Under the pieces are notes generated by a model. The model saw nothing but the letters and a program-made list of their open reading frames with translations. It ran no database searches and was not told the DNA's origin. From JBDKVA01 sp039679375 (lineage in GTDB: Bacteria > Bacillota > Clostridia > Acetivibrionales > DTU013): DNA of 40,431 nt. Within the stretch, counting starts at the first letter, position 1; each line of letters starts with the position of its first letter. The position numbers and the translations under genes are program-made. Location: positions 1 to 40,431 of the forward strand of contig JBDKVA010000122.1 of NCBI GenBank assembly GCA_039679375.1, written 5' to 3'. Positions 33,941 to 40,431 of the stretch are shown here, one piece after another.

Positions 33941-33971
33941 TTTACACCTAAGCTGTAAACAATACATGTAT
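33941..33971. promoter_or_regulatory. Two palindromes upstream of the CopZ-like gene
   Basis: TTTACA (33941-33946) and TGTAAA (33954-33959) form an inverted repeat with a 7-base spacer, followed by the perfect palindrome ATACATGTAT (33962-33971). Both lie 37-67 bases upstream of the small metal-binding protein gene and could be repressor sites. They do not match the copY TACAnnTGTA box exactly. Confidence 0.4.
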
Positions 33972-34007
33972 TCTATATTGAATGAATTAATATTCTGGAG
34001 GAATGAC

Positions 34008-34214
34008 ATGGAAACTACCTTTACCGTACCTTCGATCTCCTGCAGTATCTGTTCCAACCGTATAAAGACCGAGTTGGGAGGAATGGAGGGAATCGAAGGC
34101 ATTGATGTGGATTTAAAAGCGCAAACAGTAAAAGTTGCTTACGACCCGGCTCAGCATCAGCCAAAGGATATACGCGGCAAAATTGCAGAGATGGGCTACG
34201 AGGTGCTTCAGTAA
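34008..34214 (+). CDS. Heavy-metal-associated (CopZ-like) small protein
   Basis: This 68-residue protein is a single HMA domain. The metal site ISCSICSNRI carries the CxxC pair near residues 11-14, and the rest follows the ferredoxin-like pattern (IDVDLKAQTVKVAYDP, then IAEMGYEV). The start is the ATG at 34008, with GGAGG seven bases upstream; an earlier in-frame ATG at 33966 has no ribosome site. Such proteins carry copper(I) or a similar metal in the cytoplasm to a P-type ATPase. No metal ATPase or CsoR regulator is nearby, so the metal is unknown. Confidence 0.85.
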   Translation: METTFTVPSISCSICSNRIKTELGGMEGIEGIDVDLKAQTVKVAYDPAQHQPKDIRGKIAEMGYEVLQ

Positions 34215-34231
34215 CCGGATCAAACATGCAA

Positions 34232-34292
34232 AACAAAAACCCGGCGGCCGGATCTCAAGCTTTGCAGAAAATTCTGTAAAGCTTAATCCGGC
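34232..34292 (-). terminator. Long hairpin with T-run downstream of the GntR gene
   Basis: GCCGGAT (34247-34253) pairs with ATCCGGC (34286-34292) and AAGCTTTGCAGAA (34257-34269) with TTCTGTAAAGCTT (34272-34284), giving about 20 bp of stem. On the minus strand TTTTTGTTTT follows after eight G/C-rich bases, so it probably ends the ispE-gntR transcript. It could also serve the convergent CopZ-like gene, although the plus-strand side lacks a clean T-run. Confidence 0.55.
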
Positions 34293-34399
34293 TTCTGGCT
34301 TCTTATTTCTGGTTTCTGGTCTCTGGCCTTTGTTTTGTCTGTGGTCTCCGGCATCTTATCTCTAGTCTCTTATCTCATATCTTTGGTCTCTGGTTTCGG
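34293..34399. repeat. Degenerate short tandem repeat of TCTGG/TCTCT units
   Basis: About 100 bases are built from diverged 5-8-base units such as TTTCTGG, TCTCTGG and CTTATCTC. The plus strand is almost wholly pyrimidine plus paired G. It runs into the last eight codons and stop of the GntR gene, forming the protein's unusual tail PPKPETKDMR. Confidence 0.6.
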
Positions 34400-35074
34400 C
34401 GGATTCTTTTTAATCGCCCTGATAATAGCCTCTTCCTGGTTTTTTATGTGATTGTTGGCAAAAATCATGGCAGCGTCCGGATCCCTATTTGTGATGGCAT
34501 TACAGATCTCATTATGCTCCTTGACCAATTCCCGTGAACTGCTGAAGTCCTTTATATAAATTACACGGAATCTCTGTACCTGTTCCCTGAGGTTGTTGGA
34601 AATCTGAATAAGCTTGTCGTTCCTGGATGAGCGGTAAATAATATCATGAAATTCGACATCCTTCTTGATCGAACCCTGCAGATTATCCTTCTCCACACAG
34701 TTCACAAACTGAGCCAGGCTGTGCTTTAACTCCTTTATTTCGTCATCCGTGATACGTGTCGCAGAAAGATAAGATGCAAGACCGTCCAGTGTTGAACGCA
34801 CCTCGAGAACATCCATGATATCCTTTACAGATAGGTCGGCGACATGGGCGCCTTTCCTTGGCAGCATTTCCACCAGCCCCTCAAGCTCGAGTTTCCGGAT
34901 TGCTTCGCGGACAGGAGTCCTGCTCACACCCATCTTTTCGGCCAGCTTTACTTCCATGAGCCTCTCGCCCGGCTTCAGCTCGCCTACGATGATCGCTTCC
35001 CTGATCGTATTGAAGATCACCTCTCTAAGCGGCTTGTAGTCATTCAGATTTACCTTTGATAGTTTCCCTGCCAT
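34370..35074 (-). CDS. GntR-family regulator, FCD (FadR/VanR) subfamily
   Basis: This 234-residue transcription factor has an N-terminal winged helix (about 10-75) with KLAEKMGVSRTPVREAIRKL and then LVEMLPRKGAHV. The C-terminal FCD domain shows the metal-binding His pattern: EFHDIIYR, KEHNEICNAI and NNHIKNQ. The ATG at 35074 is chosen because AAGGAG lies ten bases upstream, inside the end of ispE; the stop of ispE is only three bases away. Regulators of this group respond to organic acids or sugar acids. The target is unknown; the palindrome at 16730 upstream of nifJ is a candidate site. The C-terminus is encoded by a degenerate repeat. Confidence 0.92.
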   Translation of the reverse strand: MAGKLSKVNLNDYKPLREVIFNTIREAIIVGELKPGERLMEVKLAEKMGVSRTPVREAIRKLELEGLVEMLPRKGAHVADLSVKDIMDVLEVRSTLDGLASYLSATRITDDEIKELKHSLAQFVNCVEKDNLQGSIKKDVEFHDIIYRSSRNDKLIQISNNLREQVQRFRVIYIKDFSSSRELVKEHNEICNAITNRDPDAAMIFANNHIKNQEEAIIRAIKKNPPKPETKDMR

Positions 35075-35076
35075 CT

Positions 35077-35958
35077 CTATGCATCTCCTTTTATAGATTT
35101 CATGGCACCCGAAGTCTTTACGCAAAAGCATTGCCATCTTCTGTCTTTTGTAAGACTTCCATAGGCTACGGCAGCAGTGCTGCTGTCAGAAAAAATTCCA
35201 AACACGGCGGGTCCGCTTCCGCTCATCATGCTTCCCAATGCACCAAGTTCAATGAGCCTGTCCTTTGCTTCCTGTATTATACCATACCTCGGAATGGTCA
35301 CCTTCTCAAGCACATTCCTTAAATTGTGTGAAACACCCTTTATATCCCGCTTCATAAGCGCTTTTATCAGTAATCCGGTATCCGGCCTGTCGTTTTGCCG
35401 GATTTCCGAAATGTTCAGGTTTTGATAAACCCAGGCAGTAGACACGCCCATGTTTGGTTTTACAAGAACAATATCCACACCATTAAAGTCCTCCAGATCA
35501 GTCAGCTTTTCTCCTATGCCCTCCGCCAGCCTGGTACCGCCGCGTATGCAGTAAGGCACATCAGCTCCTATCTGTTTTCCGAGGTCTTTTAATTCATCCT
35601 CGTCAAGGCCCAGAGAAAACAGCCCGTTCATCCCCCTCAGAACCGCAGCGGCATCCGTACTTCCCCCGGCCAGGCCCGCAGCAACCGGTATCCTTTTAAT
35701 GATCTTTATGGATACGCCGCTTTTTATGCCTTTCTTATCCATGAGGAGTTCTGCAGCCTTCCATGCAATGTTTGTCCCATCCTGCGGCACCCATCTGCTG
35801 CTGCATTCCATGCTGATACCGCTTTTCGTCTCACTGAGCAGCACAGTATCATAAAGTTCAACTGTCTGCATGATCATCCTGAGATCATGGTAGCCGTCTG
35901 CCCTTTTTCTGAGTACATCAAGAGAAAGGTTTATTTTTGCATGAGCCGCTATTTCCAT
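35077..35958 (-). CDS. ispE: 4-(cytidine 5'-diphospho)-2-C-methyl-D-erythritol kinase
   Basis: This 293-residue GHMP-family kinase phosphorylates CDP-methylerythritol in the non-mevalonate (MEP) isoprenoid pathway. The N-terminal AHAKINLSLDVLRKRADGYHDL and the ATP-binding AAGLAGGSTDAAAVLRGM (about 90-107) are intact, as is the C-terminal GSMMSGSGPAVFGIF. The length is normal. It is followed directly by the GntR regulator. In Bacillus subtilis ispE also lies downstream of yabG-veg, so this arrangement is conserved in part. Confidence 0.97.
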   Translation of the reverse strand: MEIAAHAKINLSLDVLRKRADGYHDLRMIMQTVELYDTVLLSETKSGISMECSSRWVPQDGTNIAWKAAELLMDKKGIKSGVSIKIIKRIPVAAGLAGGSTDAAAVLRGMNGLFSLGLDEDELKDLGKQIGADVPYCIRGGTRLAEGIGEKLTDLEDFNGVDIVLVKPNMGVSTAWVYQNLNISEIRQNDRPDTGLLIKALMKRDIKGVSHNLRNVLEKVTIPRYGIIQEAKDRLIELGALGSMMSGSGPAVFGIFSDSSTAAVAYGSLTKDRRWQCFCVKTSGAMKSIKGDA

Positions 35959-36059
35959 GCCTGTTATCTTCCACCTCTGTCCAAACGGAGCGCGCGAAAA
36001 TTTATCATTATCTCTTCATTACTTTAGTTTATTATATACAAAAAACATTATCAATACAA

Positions 36060-36091
36060 TAAAAAGTGCCTGAAAACTTATTTTCAAGCAC
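36060..36091 (-). terminator. Rho-independent terminator after the SPOCS/LysM gene
   Basis: On the minus strand GTGCTTGAAAA (36091-36081) pairs with TTTTCAGGCAC (36076-36066, one G-T pair) around the 4-nt loop TAAG, and is followed by TTTTT. It lies 36 bases beyond the stop at 36127. Confidence 0.9.
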
Positions 36092-36126
36092 CCAAATTAT
36101 ATAATGAATTTAATTTTAGTACACTC

Positions 36127-37692
36127 TCAGATTTTTCTGGGAATCAATATCTGCTCACCCGCAGGCAGTATATCTGACGAACCGACGTCATTATCTTTTC
36201 TTATCTCATCCATGGTAGTATAGTATTTTTTTGCTATCTTCCAAAGCGTATCACCCTGCTGCGTAAAATAGATCGTAATGCTTGGCTGGCCTGCCAGCCT
36301 GCTTTCGTCCAACGCCTGCTCCGATGCTCTGGCAACAACAGGGACAGTAACCTGTCTGCTCACTCTTGTCAGTAAACCGATTACAAGACGCACCTCTACC
36401 TCTTTGGCCGAGACCATGCTGTAACTGCAATGCTCTATTTCCATTTCAACATCAAGCCCCATTCCGGCTCTGGCGCCTTTCACATCCAGCGTCTGTTTAA
36501 ACGCGATATCCCGGTCGGTGCAGAAAACCGGCTGCTCCTCATTCCCCGCCAGATAAAGTATGTTACATCCTACGACCCCTTCAAGGACCACACGATCATC
36601 TGCTATTTCGCTGCCGGAAAGGGAAAGCTTGCAAAGGACATTGAACACTTCGGAGATATCCGGTGATTCTTCTTCAATCTCTACTGTTTCCTTTAATGTA
36701 ATCTGGCTCTTGTTCTCATCCAGGAGCTCCTCCATTTTGAGCTGCTCCTTCTCTAGACTTATCCGTGACTTGGGGCTGTAAGCATCCTCCACAAGATTTA
36801 TCTCTTTTTTGCTAAAGCATTCCGAGTAAACCTTCACCATGGCTTCGCATTTGAGCTGGCGCAGCTCTCCATCTGCATCTCCCAAAGGTTCAAAGGACAT
36901 TTCCCCTATTTCAAATTCTACGTTGCCATAAGAACCTTCGTCAATATCAGGCATTTCAACCAGCTGGCTGAACGGGATTTCATGCTCCATGAACTGTATA
37001 CTGCGTGTTTCATCGTCACCAATGTACAGTGTGGATATATTCAGTTCACCATTGGCAACAATCTTACCTTCGGTAAGCTTAAATTCCTTTCCTGTTATTT
37101 TTACATCATTTCTGAGGACTTCCAGGATGGTAGGCTTCCCTGCAGGTATTTCAAGTGTTTCCTTTACCGGACAGGCTGATTCGCTGTCTCCTATGTATGA
37201 ATTGACCCCGACCGAGTTCCCCAGTATCTGTATGCCTTCTACACCTTCGATGCCCTGTGCGACAAGCTGGTCGACCTGACTGGTTACTCTGCCGCTCAGG
37301 CTGACGATCGCCTTGACATTTACCTTTCTGCTGTTGAGTATTTCATATTCCATATGCATAACATCGCTTTTCACTCTACACTGCATTCCTTGCCTGACAT
37401 TTGGTATGTCCATTGTGTATTGGAAGCCTGATGTTGTATTGATGCTTTTGAGCGACTGTTCCGGGTCATCCGAAACATAGAGGATCTTATACCTGACCGT
37501 TCCGCCTATAAGCAATTTGTCTGAAGCTGCTTCCACACTATTGATATAGGCATCTCCGTCCAGGAGCAGTATCCGGACAATATCCGGCTTTATATCCGGT
37601 ACTATAATATCATTCTCAACGATGGTTTGCGTTAAATCCTCACCTATTGGCTGATTTAGCCTGACGGTCTCCCTGACTAGTTCAAGTGACAT
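36127..37692 (-). CDS. SPOCS (DUF3794) and LysM spore-coat-type protein
   Basis: This 521-residue protein contains three DUF3794/SPOCS-like segments (roughly 30-150, 200-290 and 340-440). Each has the pattern of a short hydrophobic strand, a GM or similar turn, and an ME-type strand, such as VRQGMQCRVKSDVMHMEYEI, then VDEMEI-like counterparts. A C-terminal LysM domain (about 475-519) reads QQGDTLWKIAKKYYTTMDEI. LysM binds peptidoglycan, and SPOCS domains occur in spore coat and cortex proteins of clostridia. The start at 37692 is chosen because GGGGGGAGG lies about eight bases upstream. A weak sigma-E-like ATATT/CATA pair sits near 37722-37745. It is probably incorporated in the spore envelope. 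Confidence 0.85.
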   Translation of the reverse strand: MSLELVRETVRLNQPIGEDLTQTIVENDIIVPDIKPDIVRILLLDGDAYINSVEAASDKLLIGGTVRYKILYVSDDPEQSLKSINTTSGFQYTMDIPNVRQGMQCRVKSDVMHMEYEILNSRKVNVKAIVSLSGRVTSQVDQLVAQGIEGVEGIQILGNSVGVNSYIGDSESACPVKETLEIPAGKPTILEVLRNDVKITGKEFKLTEGKIVANGELNISTLYIGDDETRSIQFMEHEIPFSQLVEMPDIDEGSYGNVEFEIGEMSFEPLGDADGELRQLKCEAMVKVYSECFSKKEINLVEDAYSPKSRISLEKEQLKMEELLDENKSQITLKETVEIEEESPDISEVFNVLCKLSLSGSEIADDRVVLEGVVGCNILYLAGNEEQPVFCTDRDIAFKQTLDVKGARAGMGLDVEMEIEHCSYSMVSAKEVEVRLVIGLLTRVSRQVTVPVVARASEQALDESRLAGQPSITIYFTQQGDTLWKIAKKYYTTMDEIRKDNDVGSSDILPAGEQILIPRKI

Positions 37693-37799
37693 TTTGTTTC
37701 CTCCCCCCGTAAACTTACAAACAATATCATCCTTATGCAACGAAAAGGATAAATATAACAACTTTTTCACACTTCAGTTGTATTGTTTAGCAGCTTATT

Positions 37800-37909
37800 T
37801 AATGTATATTGAATGAACTAATTTTCTTTACGAATGGCTGCGCAAACAGCAGTGATTCTATAATGTTTGCGAAGACAGGCGCTTAGAAAATTTCATTCAA
37901 TTAATGTAT
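37800..37909. mobile_element. Family A copy 3: MITE-like element with target-site duplication
   Basis: The 94-bp element begins ATTGAATGAA (37808-37817) and ends TTCATTCAAT (37892-37901), a perfect 10-bp terminal inverted repeat. TAATGTAT directly flanks both sides (37800-37807 and 37902-37909), as expected for an 8-bp target-site duplication. The centre holds the family hairpin (37836-37876) with the loop AGCAGTGATTCTATAAT. It encodes no protein, so any transposition would need a transposase supplied elsewhere. Confidence 0.75.
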
Positions 37910-37950
37910 ATTGACAAGGCCTTGATTTTATTACAACAAAAATCTCATGA

Positions 37951-38058
37951 GCATCTAGCTCCCTCGATTTTGTACACATGCCCTCCGGCATGTTCCTTAA
38001 TCAAAATAGAAGGGACATCAAGTCCCTTCTATTGGAGCAAGACTTCGCTATGCTCCAT
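37951..38058. repeat. Gene-end hairpin cassette family C, copy 2
   Basis: Successive hairpins are GAGC-ATCTA-GCTC (about 37950), ACATGCC-CTCC-GGCATGT (about 37976-37993), AGAAGGGAC-ATCAA-GTCCCTTCT (38008-38030) and GGAGCA/TGCTCC (38034-38056). The last lies within a 27-base motif (38032-38058) matching 12994-13020 at 25 of 27 positions. Three of the hairpins across both copies share an ATCnA loop. Confidence 0.7.
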
Positions 38059-38066
38059 CAACAAAA

Positions 38067-38097
38067 AACAGCCCGATTGTATTTATCGGGCTGTTTT
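38067..38097. terminator. Bidirectional terminator downstream of veg
   Basis: AACAGCCCGAT (38067-38077) pairs perfectly with ATCGGGCTGTT (38085-38095) over a 7-nt loop, with T-runs on both strands. It lies 33 bases after the veg stop and ends that minus-strand transcript. Confidence 0.92.
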
Positions 38098-38129
38098 TCA
38101 AGGCAATTTGAAAGTATTCTTATCATAAG

Positions 38130-38396
38130 TCAACTGACGCGTATTCTCTTGTCGTCCTTGCAGATTACCAGTTCTACTGCTTTTGTAAGTATATCCGTGT
38201 AACTGTAGGAAACTCTCCTCGTTGTTTCGTATTCGTTTTCAAACTTTATGATAAAGATGCTGGGGTAAGAATTTTCAATAACACCTTCTTTTATAAATGC
38301 CTTTTTTCTGCCTTTATTGGCTTTAAGCTGTACCCTTTCACCAATGCAGGTCTCAATGTTCTTCTTTATTTGAAACAGGTCACTCTTTTCTGCCAT
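38130..38396 (-). CDS. veg: Veg family protein
   Basis: This 88-residue protein matches Veg, a small conserved Firmicutes protein linked in Bacillus subtilis to biofilm gene control and growth. The features seen are the family's usual length, the IGERVQLKANKGRKK segment (about 18-32) and an all-beta-like C-terminal half. It follows yabG on the same strand, as in Bacillus. Two consensus sigma-A promoters lie upstream, so it should be strongly and constitutively transcribed. GATGAGGTGA precedes the ATG. Confidence 0.95.
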   Translation of the reverse strand: MAEKSDLFQIKKNIETCIGERVQLKANKGRKKAFIKEGVIENSYPSIFIIKFENEYETTRRVSYSYTDILTKAVELVICKDDKRIRVS

Positions 38397-38423
38397 TGAA
38401 TCACCTCATCTTCTGTTTTAAAT

Positions 38424-38452
38424 AGTATATCACAATCCGTACAGCTTGTCAA
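38424..38452 (-). promoter_or_regulatory. veg proximal promoter
   Basis: On the minus strand TTGACA (38452-38447), 17 bases, then TATACT (38429-38424), which is 28 bases from the veg ATG. The -35 element is a perfect sigma-A consensus. Confidence 0.85.
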
Positions 38453-38463
38453 AAAAAATATAT

Positions 38464-38493
38464 ATTATAACAAGTAGAATTTCATTATGTCAA
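38464..38493 (-). promoter_or_regulatory. veg distal promoter
   Basis: On the minus strand TTGACA (38493-38488), 18 bases, then TATAAT (38469-38464). Both hexamers are perfect sigma-A consensus. It lies 41 bases upstream of the proximal promoter. Confidence 0.85.
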
Positions 38494-38516
38494 GTGTTTT
38501 ATTAAATTTATTTCTA

Positions 38517-39425
38517 TTACTGAAGTTGCCGGTAGGGCTCCATCGGATATCCTTCCCGATATTTACCTCTTGTTTGCACCCCGCCAATTCCAGTTTTTCC
38601 TGTAATTGTATTATCAATCACTTCTTCTGCCTCAAGTACCTTGTCAACAGGTGTAAACGCAACCTTCTGGCACACTCTCACAGGATCAAGCGCGTGGATC
38701 AGATCCCTGAAAGGCGCACTGGCAAAATTGGCGCCCGCTCTGATTATCTCGTTGTACATGGACTGGCACGCACCCGCAAAAATAACAAGCCCGTCCATAT
38801 CGCCATTCACCCGCCTTGCCTCTTTAACTGCATCAATAAAATATTGTGAAGTCCTGTAGGATGCTACATTTGTATAGCTGTTCTGACCCTTTATGAAGCC
38901 GTCATGTCCGGTCAAAACAAGAATGTCCGGCTTATTTTCCCTAAGCAGCCTGGCAACACTGCCGGGTTGCTCTTTCTCCGGCACATATTGCCCTACTGCG
39001 GTTAGACCAAGCTTCCCGTATTCTGAAAGACAATTTTCCAAATAATCCTTATCTCCATCCAAATGCAGTACTTTTCCGGGTATCTTCATTCTACCCGTCT
39101 CTTCATTTGAGGTATCTCTGGAATTAACTTTTTTTTGATACCCTCTGTAACGGGCCGTATGAAAATTTGTGCCCCTTTCTTTCGTTCTTCTCTCACTGAT
39201 ACTGCACTCCGCCGCCCTGCAGCACCTGTCCCGGTACTCTTTTACCCTATTGTCCGGCTGAACCTCCAGATCTGATTCCGGAGCATCCGCCTCTATTCTG
39301 TAACTTATTCCTTTCAGCCTGGCAATATGTTCACTTCCTCTGTCCGCTATGTCGACTACCTTGAAGAAAATGTCATACCCATAGGATTTCCTTGCAACAA
39401 TATCGCCTATTTTCAGTCTGCCCAT
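38517..39425 (-). CDS. yabG: Sporulation-specific coat protease YabG
   Basis: This 302-residue protein matches YabG, the sporulation protease that processes spore coat proteins (and in Clostridioides difficile, germination proteins). The N-terminal MGRLKIGDIVARKSYGYDIFF and the central DILVLTGHDGFIKG, IFAGACQSMYNEIIRAGANFASAP and HALDP segments are characteristic. The Cys in GACQS and the His in TGHD are the likely catalytic residues by family knowledge. A sigma-K-like promoter lies upstream. It is followed by veg after 120 bases, with veg's own promoters in between. Confidence 0.95.
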   Translation of the reverse strand: MGRLKIGDIVARKSYGYDIFFKVVDIADRGSEHIARLKGISYRIEADAPESDLEVQPDNRVKEYRDRCCRAAECSISERRTKERGTNFHTARYRGYQKKVNSRDTSNEETGRMKIPGKVLHLDGDKDYLENCLSEYGKLGLTAVGQYVPEKEQPGSVARLLRENKPDILVLTGHDGFIKGQNSYTNVASYRTSQYFIDAVKEARRVNGDMDGLVIFAGACQSMYNEIIRAGANFASAPFRDLIHALDPVRVCQKVAFTPVDKVLEAEEVIDNTITGKTGIGGVQTRGKYREGYPMEPYRQLQ

Positions 39426-39482
39426 TTTATCACCGCCAGCACTAACATTTTTGCCTTTCTTCAGGCAAATAGCTGTTTTATA

Positions 39483-39510
39483 TATAATATGTAAACCTGT
39501 GCTATTATGT
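39483..39510 (-). promoter_or_regulatory. Sigma-K-like promoter of yabG
   Basis: On the minus strand AC (39510-39509), 17 bases, then CATATTATA (39491-39483), matching the sigma-K -10 pattern CATAnnnTA. It lies 58 bases upstream of the yabG ATG. In Bacillus yabG is a sigma-K gene, which supports the call. Confidence 0.5.
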
Positions 39511-39591
39511 TAATAGGGCGCTGGGAGTCCGCTCGAAAACTCCTGGTACACTGTATATCTTTTTTGATGAAAAGGTATAAAGAAGGGAAAT

Positions 39592-40431
39592 CTAAAACAG
39601 CTTGCTGTATCTTTTTAAGAACTCCCTATGAGGTTCAATTTCGTCAATGACCTCCTGCAGCTTAATGACATAGCTCCTTTCGGACCAACTCCGCCTGCTG
39701 TTGTAATAGCGGTTGATCACACGCCAGAATTTCTGGGGGAATTGCAGTATGATCTTCATAACGGCCATTTCTTCCCTGCTCAAGGGTTCTATTCCAATGT
39801 ATGAATTAATGATCAATTCCGTTTTGGTAATATCCCATTCACATTTCCTCATTTTCCGTCTGATGAAATTGGCAATATCGTACACCTTCAATTCATAGCA
39901 GCAGTAATCGAAATTTATAACTGTCGTTTTCATACCATCCATAATGATATTGTGATGCGTGTAGTCATGGTGGCAAAAAAGCCTTTCAGTCCTTGCCGTT
40001 TCAACAAGCTTTTCATAGCTTGATGAAGCTAGCTCCGCAGCAGCGCTTTCGCCAATTTCACAAAAATGGCTGACATATTCAAGAAAGAGCTGGTCAAAAC
40101 GTCCTTTACCCTTTTTAGCCTGTTTTTTCATTTTTTTGATATCTTCCAGCCTCTTATTGAAAAAGCCCGGAAGCTTCCCAAGGTCATCCTGTACCTTGCA
40201 GCCTTCCGGCGCTATGTACCCTCTTGATGCTTTGTGCAGATTTGCCAGCGTAATGGCCGCCTCACGCACATCACTGTCATTATCAAAGCTGCTTTCATGG
40301 CCTTCAATATAGTCTGTCAGCGTGTAGCAGCCGTTTTCGAAGATGAAATAAGGCTCACCCGACAAAGTGCACTGGTATTTGTCAACACCCGAAAAGCAGT
40401 TTATAATTAGATGCTCTTTTGCGCCATGGAC
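39592..40431 (-). CDS. CotS-family spore coat kinase-like protein (5' end outside window)
   Basis: About 279 residues of a CotS/YtaA-type protein are visible; the frame is open to the window edge, ahead of the TTG at 40365, so the start is missing. The fold is that of aminoglycoside/choline phosphotransferases: YTLTDYIEGHES near the hinge, the catalytic-loop-like FCHHDYTHHNIIMDG, and the DFG-equivalent VINFDYCCYELKVYDIANF. The usual H-G-D of the loop reads H-H-D. Family members are spore coat proteins in Bacilli, and some are kinases. The last 60 residues are basic and helical. It lies 166 bases upstream of yabG on the same strand. Confidence 0.87.
   Translation of the reverse strand, partial: VHGAKEHLIINCFSGVDKYQCTLSGEPYFIFENGCYTLTDYIEGHESSFDNDSDVREAAITLANLHKASRGYIAPEGCKVQDDLGKLPGFFNKRLEDIKKMKKQAKKGKGRFDQLFLEYVSHFCEIGESAAAELASSSYEKLVETARTERLFCHHDYTHHNIIMDGMKTTVINFDYCCYELKVYDIANFIRRKMRKCEWDITKTELIINSYIGIEPLSREEMAVMKIILQFPQKFWRVINRYYNSRRSWSERSYVIKLQEVIDEIEPHREFLKRYSKLF

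Larger units (their letters stand above)
37693..38129. other. 437-base intergenic region of stacked repeats
   Basis: This stretch between the SPOCS/LysM gene and veg contains family A copy 3 (37808-37901), a run of four small hairpins (37951-38053) and the veg terminator. No gene and no small acid-soluble spore protein gene is visible, although sspF follows veg in Bacillus. Confidence 0.7.

Overview
The window reads as chromosome from an anaerobic, spore-forming Gram-positive bacterium of the class Clostridia. Support comes from pyruvate:ferredoxin oxidoreductase, SleB/YpeB, YabG, a CotS-type kinase, a SPOCS/LysM protein, Veg next to YabG, strong AGGAGG-type ribosome sites, TTG/GTG starts and consensus sigma-A promoters. 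Many two-component sugar uptake systems of the Lpl/Ytc type suggest a plant- or mucin-glycan degrader. I cannot name the species.

Region 1 (1-13080) is a carbohydrate locus. It has two separate sets of LplB-type permease, LplC-type permease and solute-binding lipoprotein, at 2-3218 and 8351-11956. Between them lie a GH95-like glycoside hydrolase without a signal peptide (minus strand) and a divergent membrane-anchored AraC-family regulator. The second set ends with a secreted CBM9-like protein carrying an LPTTG sortase signal. Neither set encodes its ATPase, so a shared MsmX-type ATPase elsewhere is implied. The likely flow is surface capture by the CBM9-like protein, binding by the lipoprotein, import, and cytoplasmic cleavage by the GH95-like enzyme, with the AraC protein sensing outside the membrane.

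Region 2 (13081-20108) is housekeeping: nifJ on the minus strand, a divergent dnaD-like/dnaI-like primosome pair, and a convergent CPBP membrane protease. Region 3 (20219-24864) holds the germination pair sleB-ypeB, an MGDG-synthase-type glycosyltransferase, and a lipoprotein with an NlpC/P60-like domain that appears to have lost its catalytic residues. Region 4 (24878-30113) is a minus-strand run of fapA-like DUF342, acpS, yhaO-like nuclease and yhaN-like ATPase genes.

Region 5 (30361-33802) is the most system-like cassette: a tandem AAA ATPase, a PspA/IM30 (ESCRT-III superfamily) protein and an uncharacterised two-segment membrane/coiled-coil protein, all co-directional and preceded by a good sigma-A promoter. 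Region 6 (34008-40431) holds a small CopZ-like protein, an FCD-type GntR regulator, ispE, the SPOCS/LysM protein, veg with two tandem consensus promoters, yabG, and a CotS-type kinase cut by the window end. The yabG-veg-ispE order resembles the Bacillus subtilis arrangement.

The least explained signal is non-coding. Three copies of a 41-nt hairpin share a nearly invariant 17-nt loop (11965, 22394, 37836); one copy sits inside a 94-bp terminal-inverted-repeat element with an 8-bp target-site-like duplication. Two diverged palindromic elements of about 115 bp flank sleB in opposite orientation. Two gene-end hairpin arrays share a 27-bp motif upstream of terminators. These look like small non-autonomous mobile or structured-RNA families. 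No tRNA, rRNA, CRISPR array or intact insertion sequence was seen.
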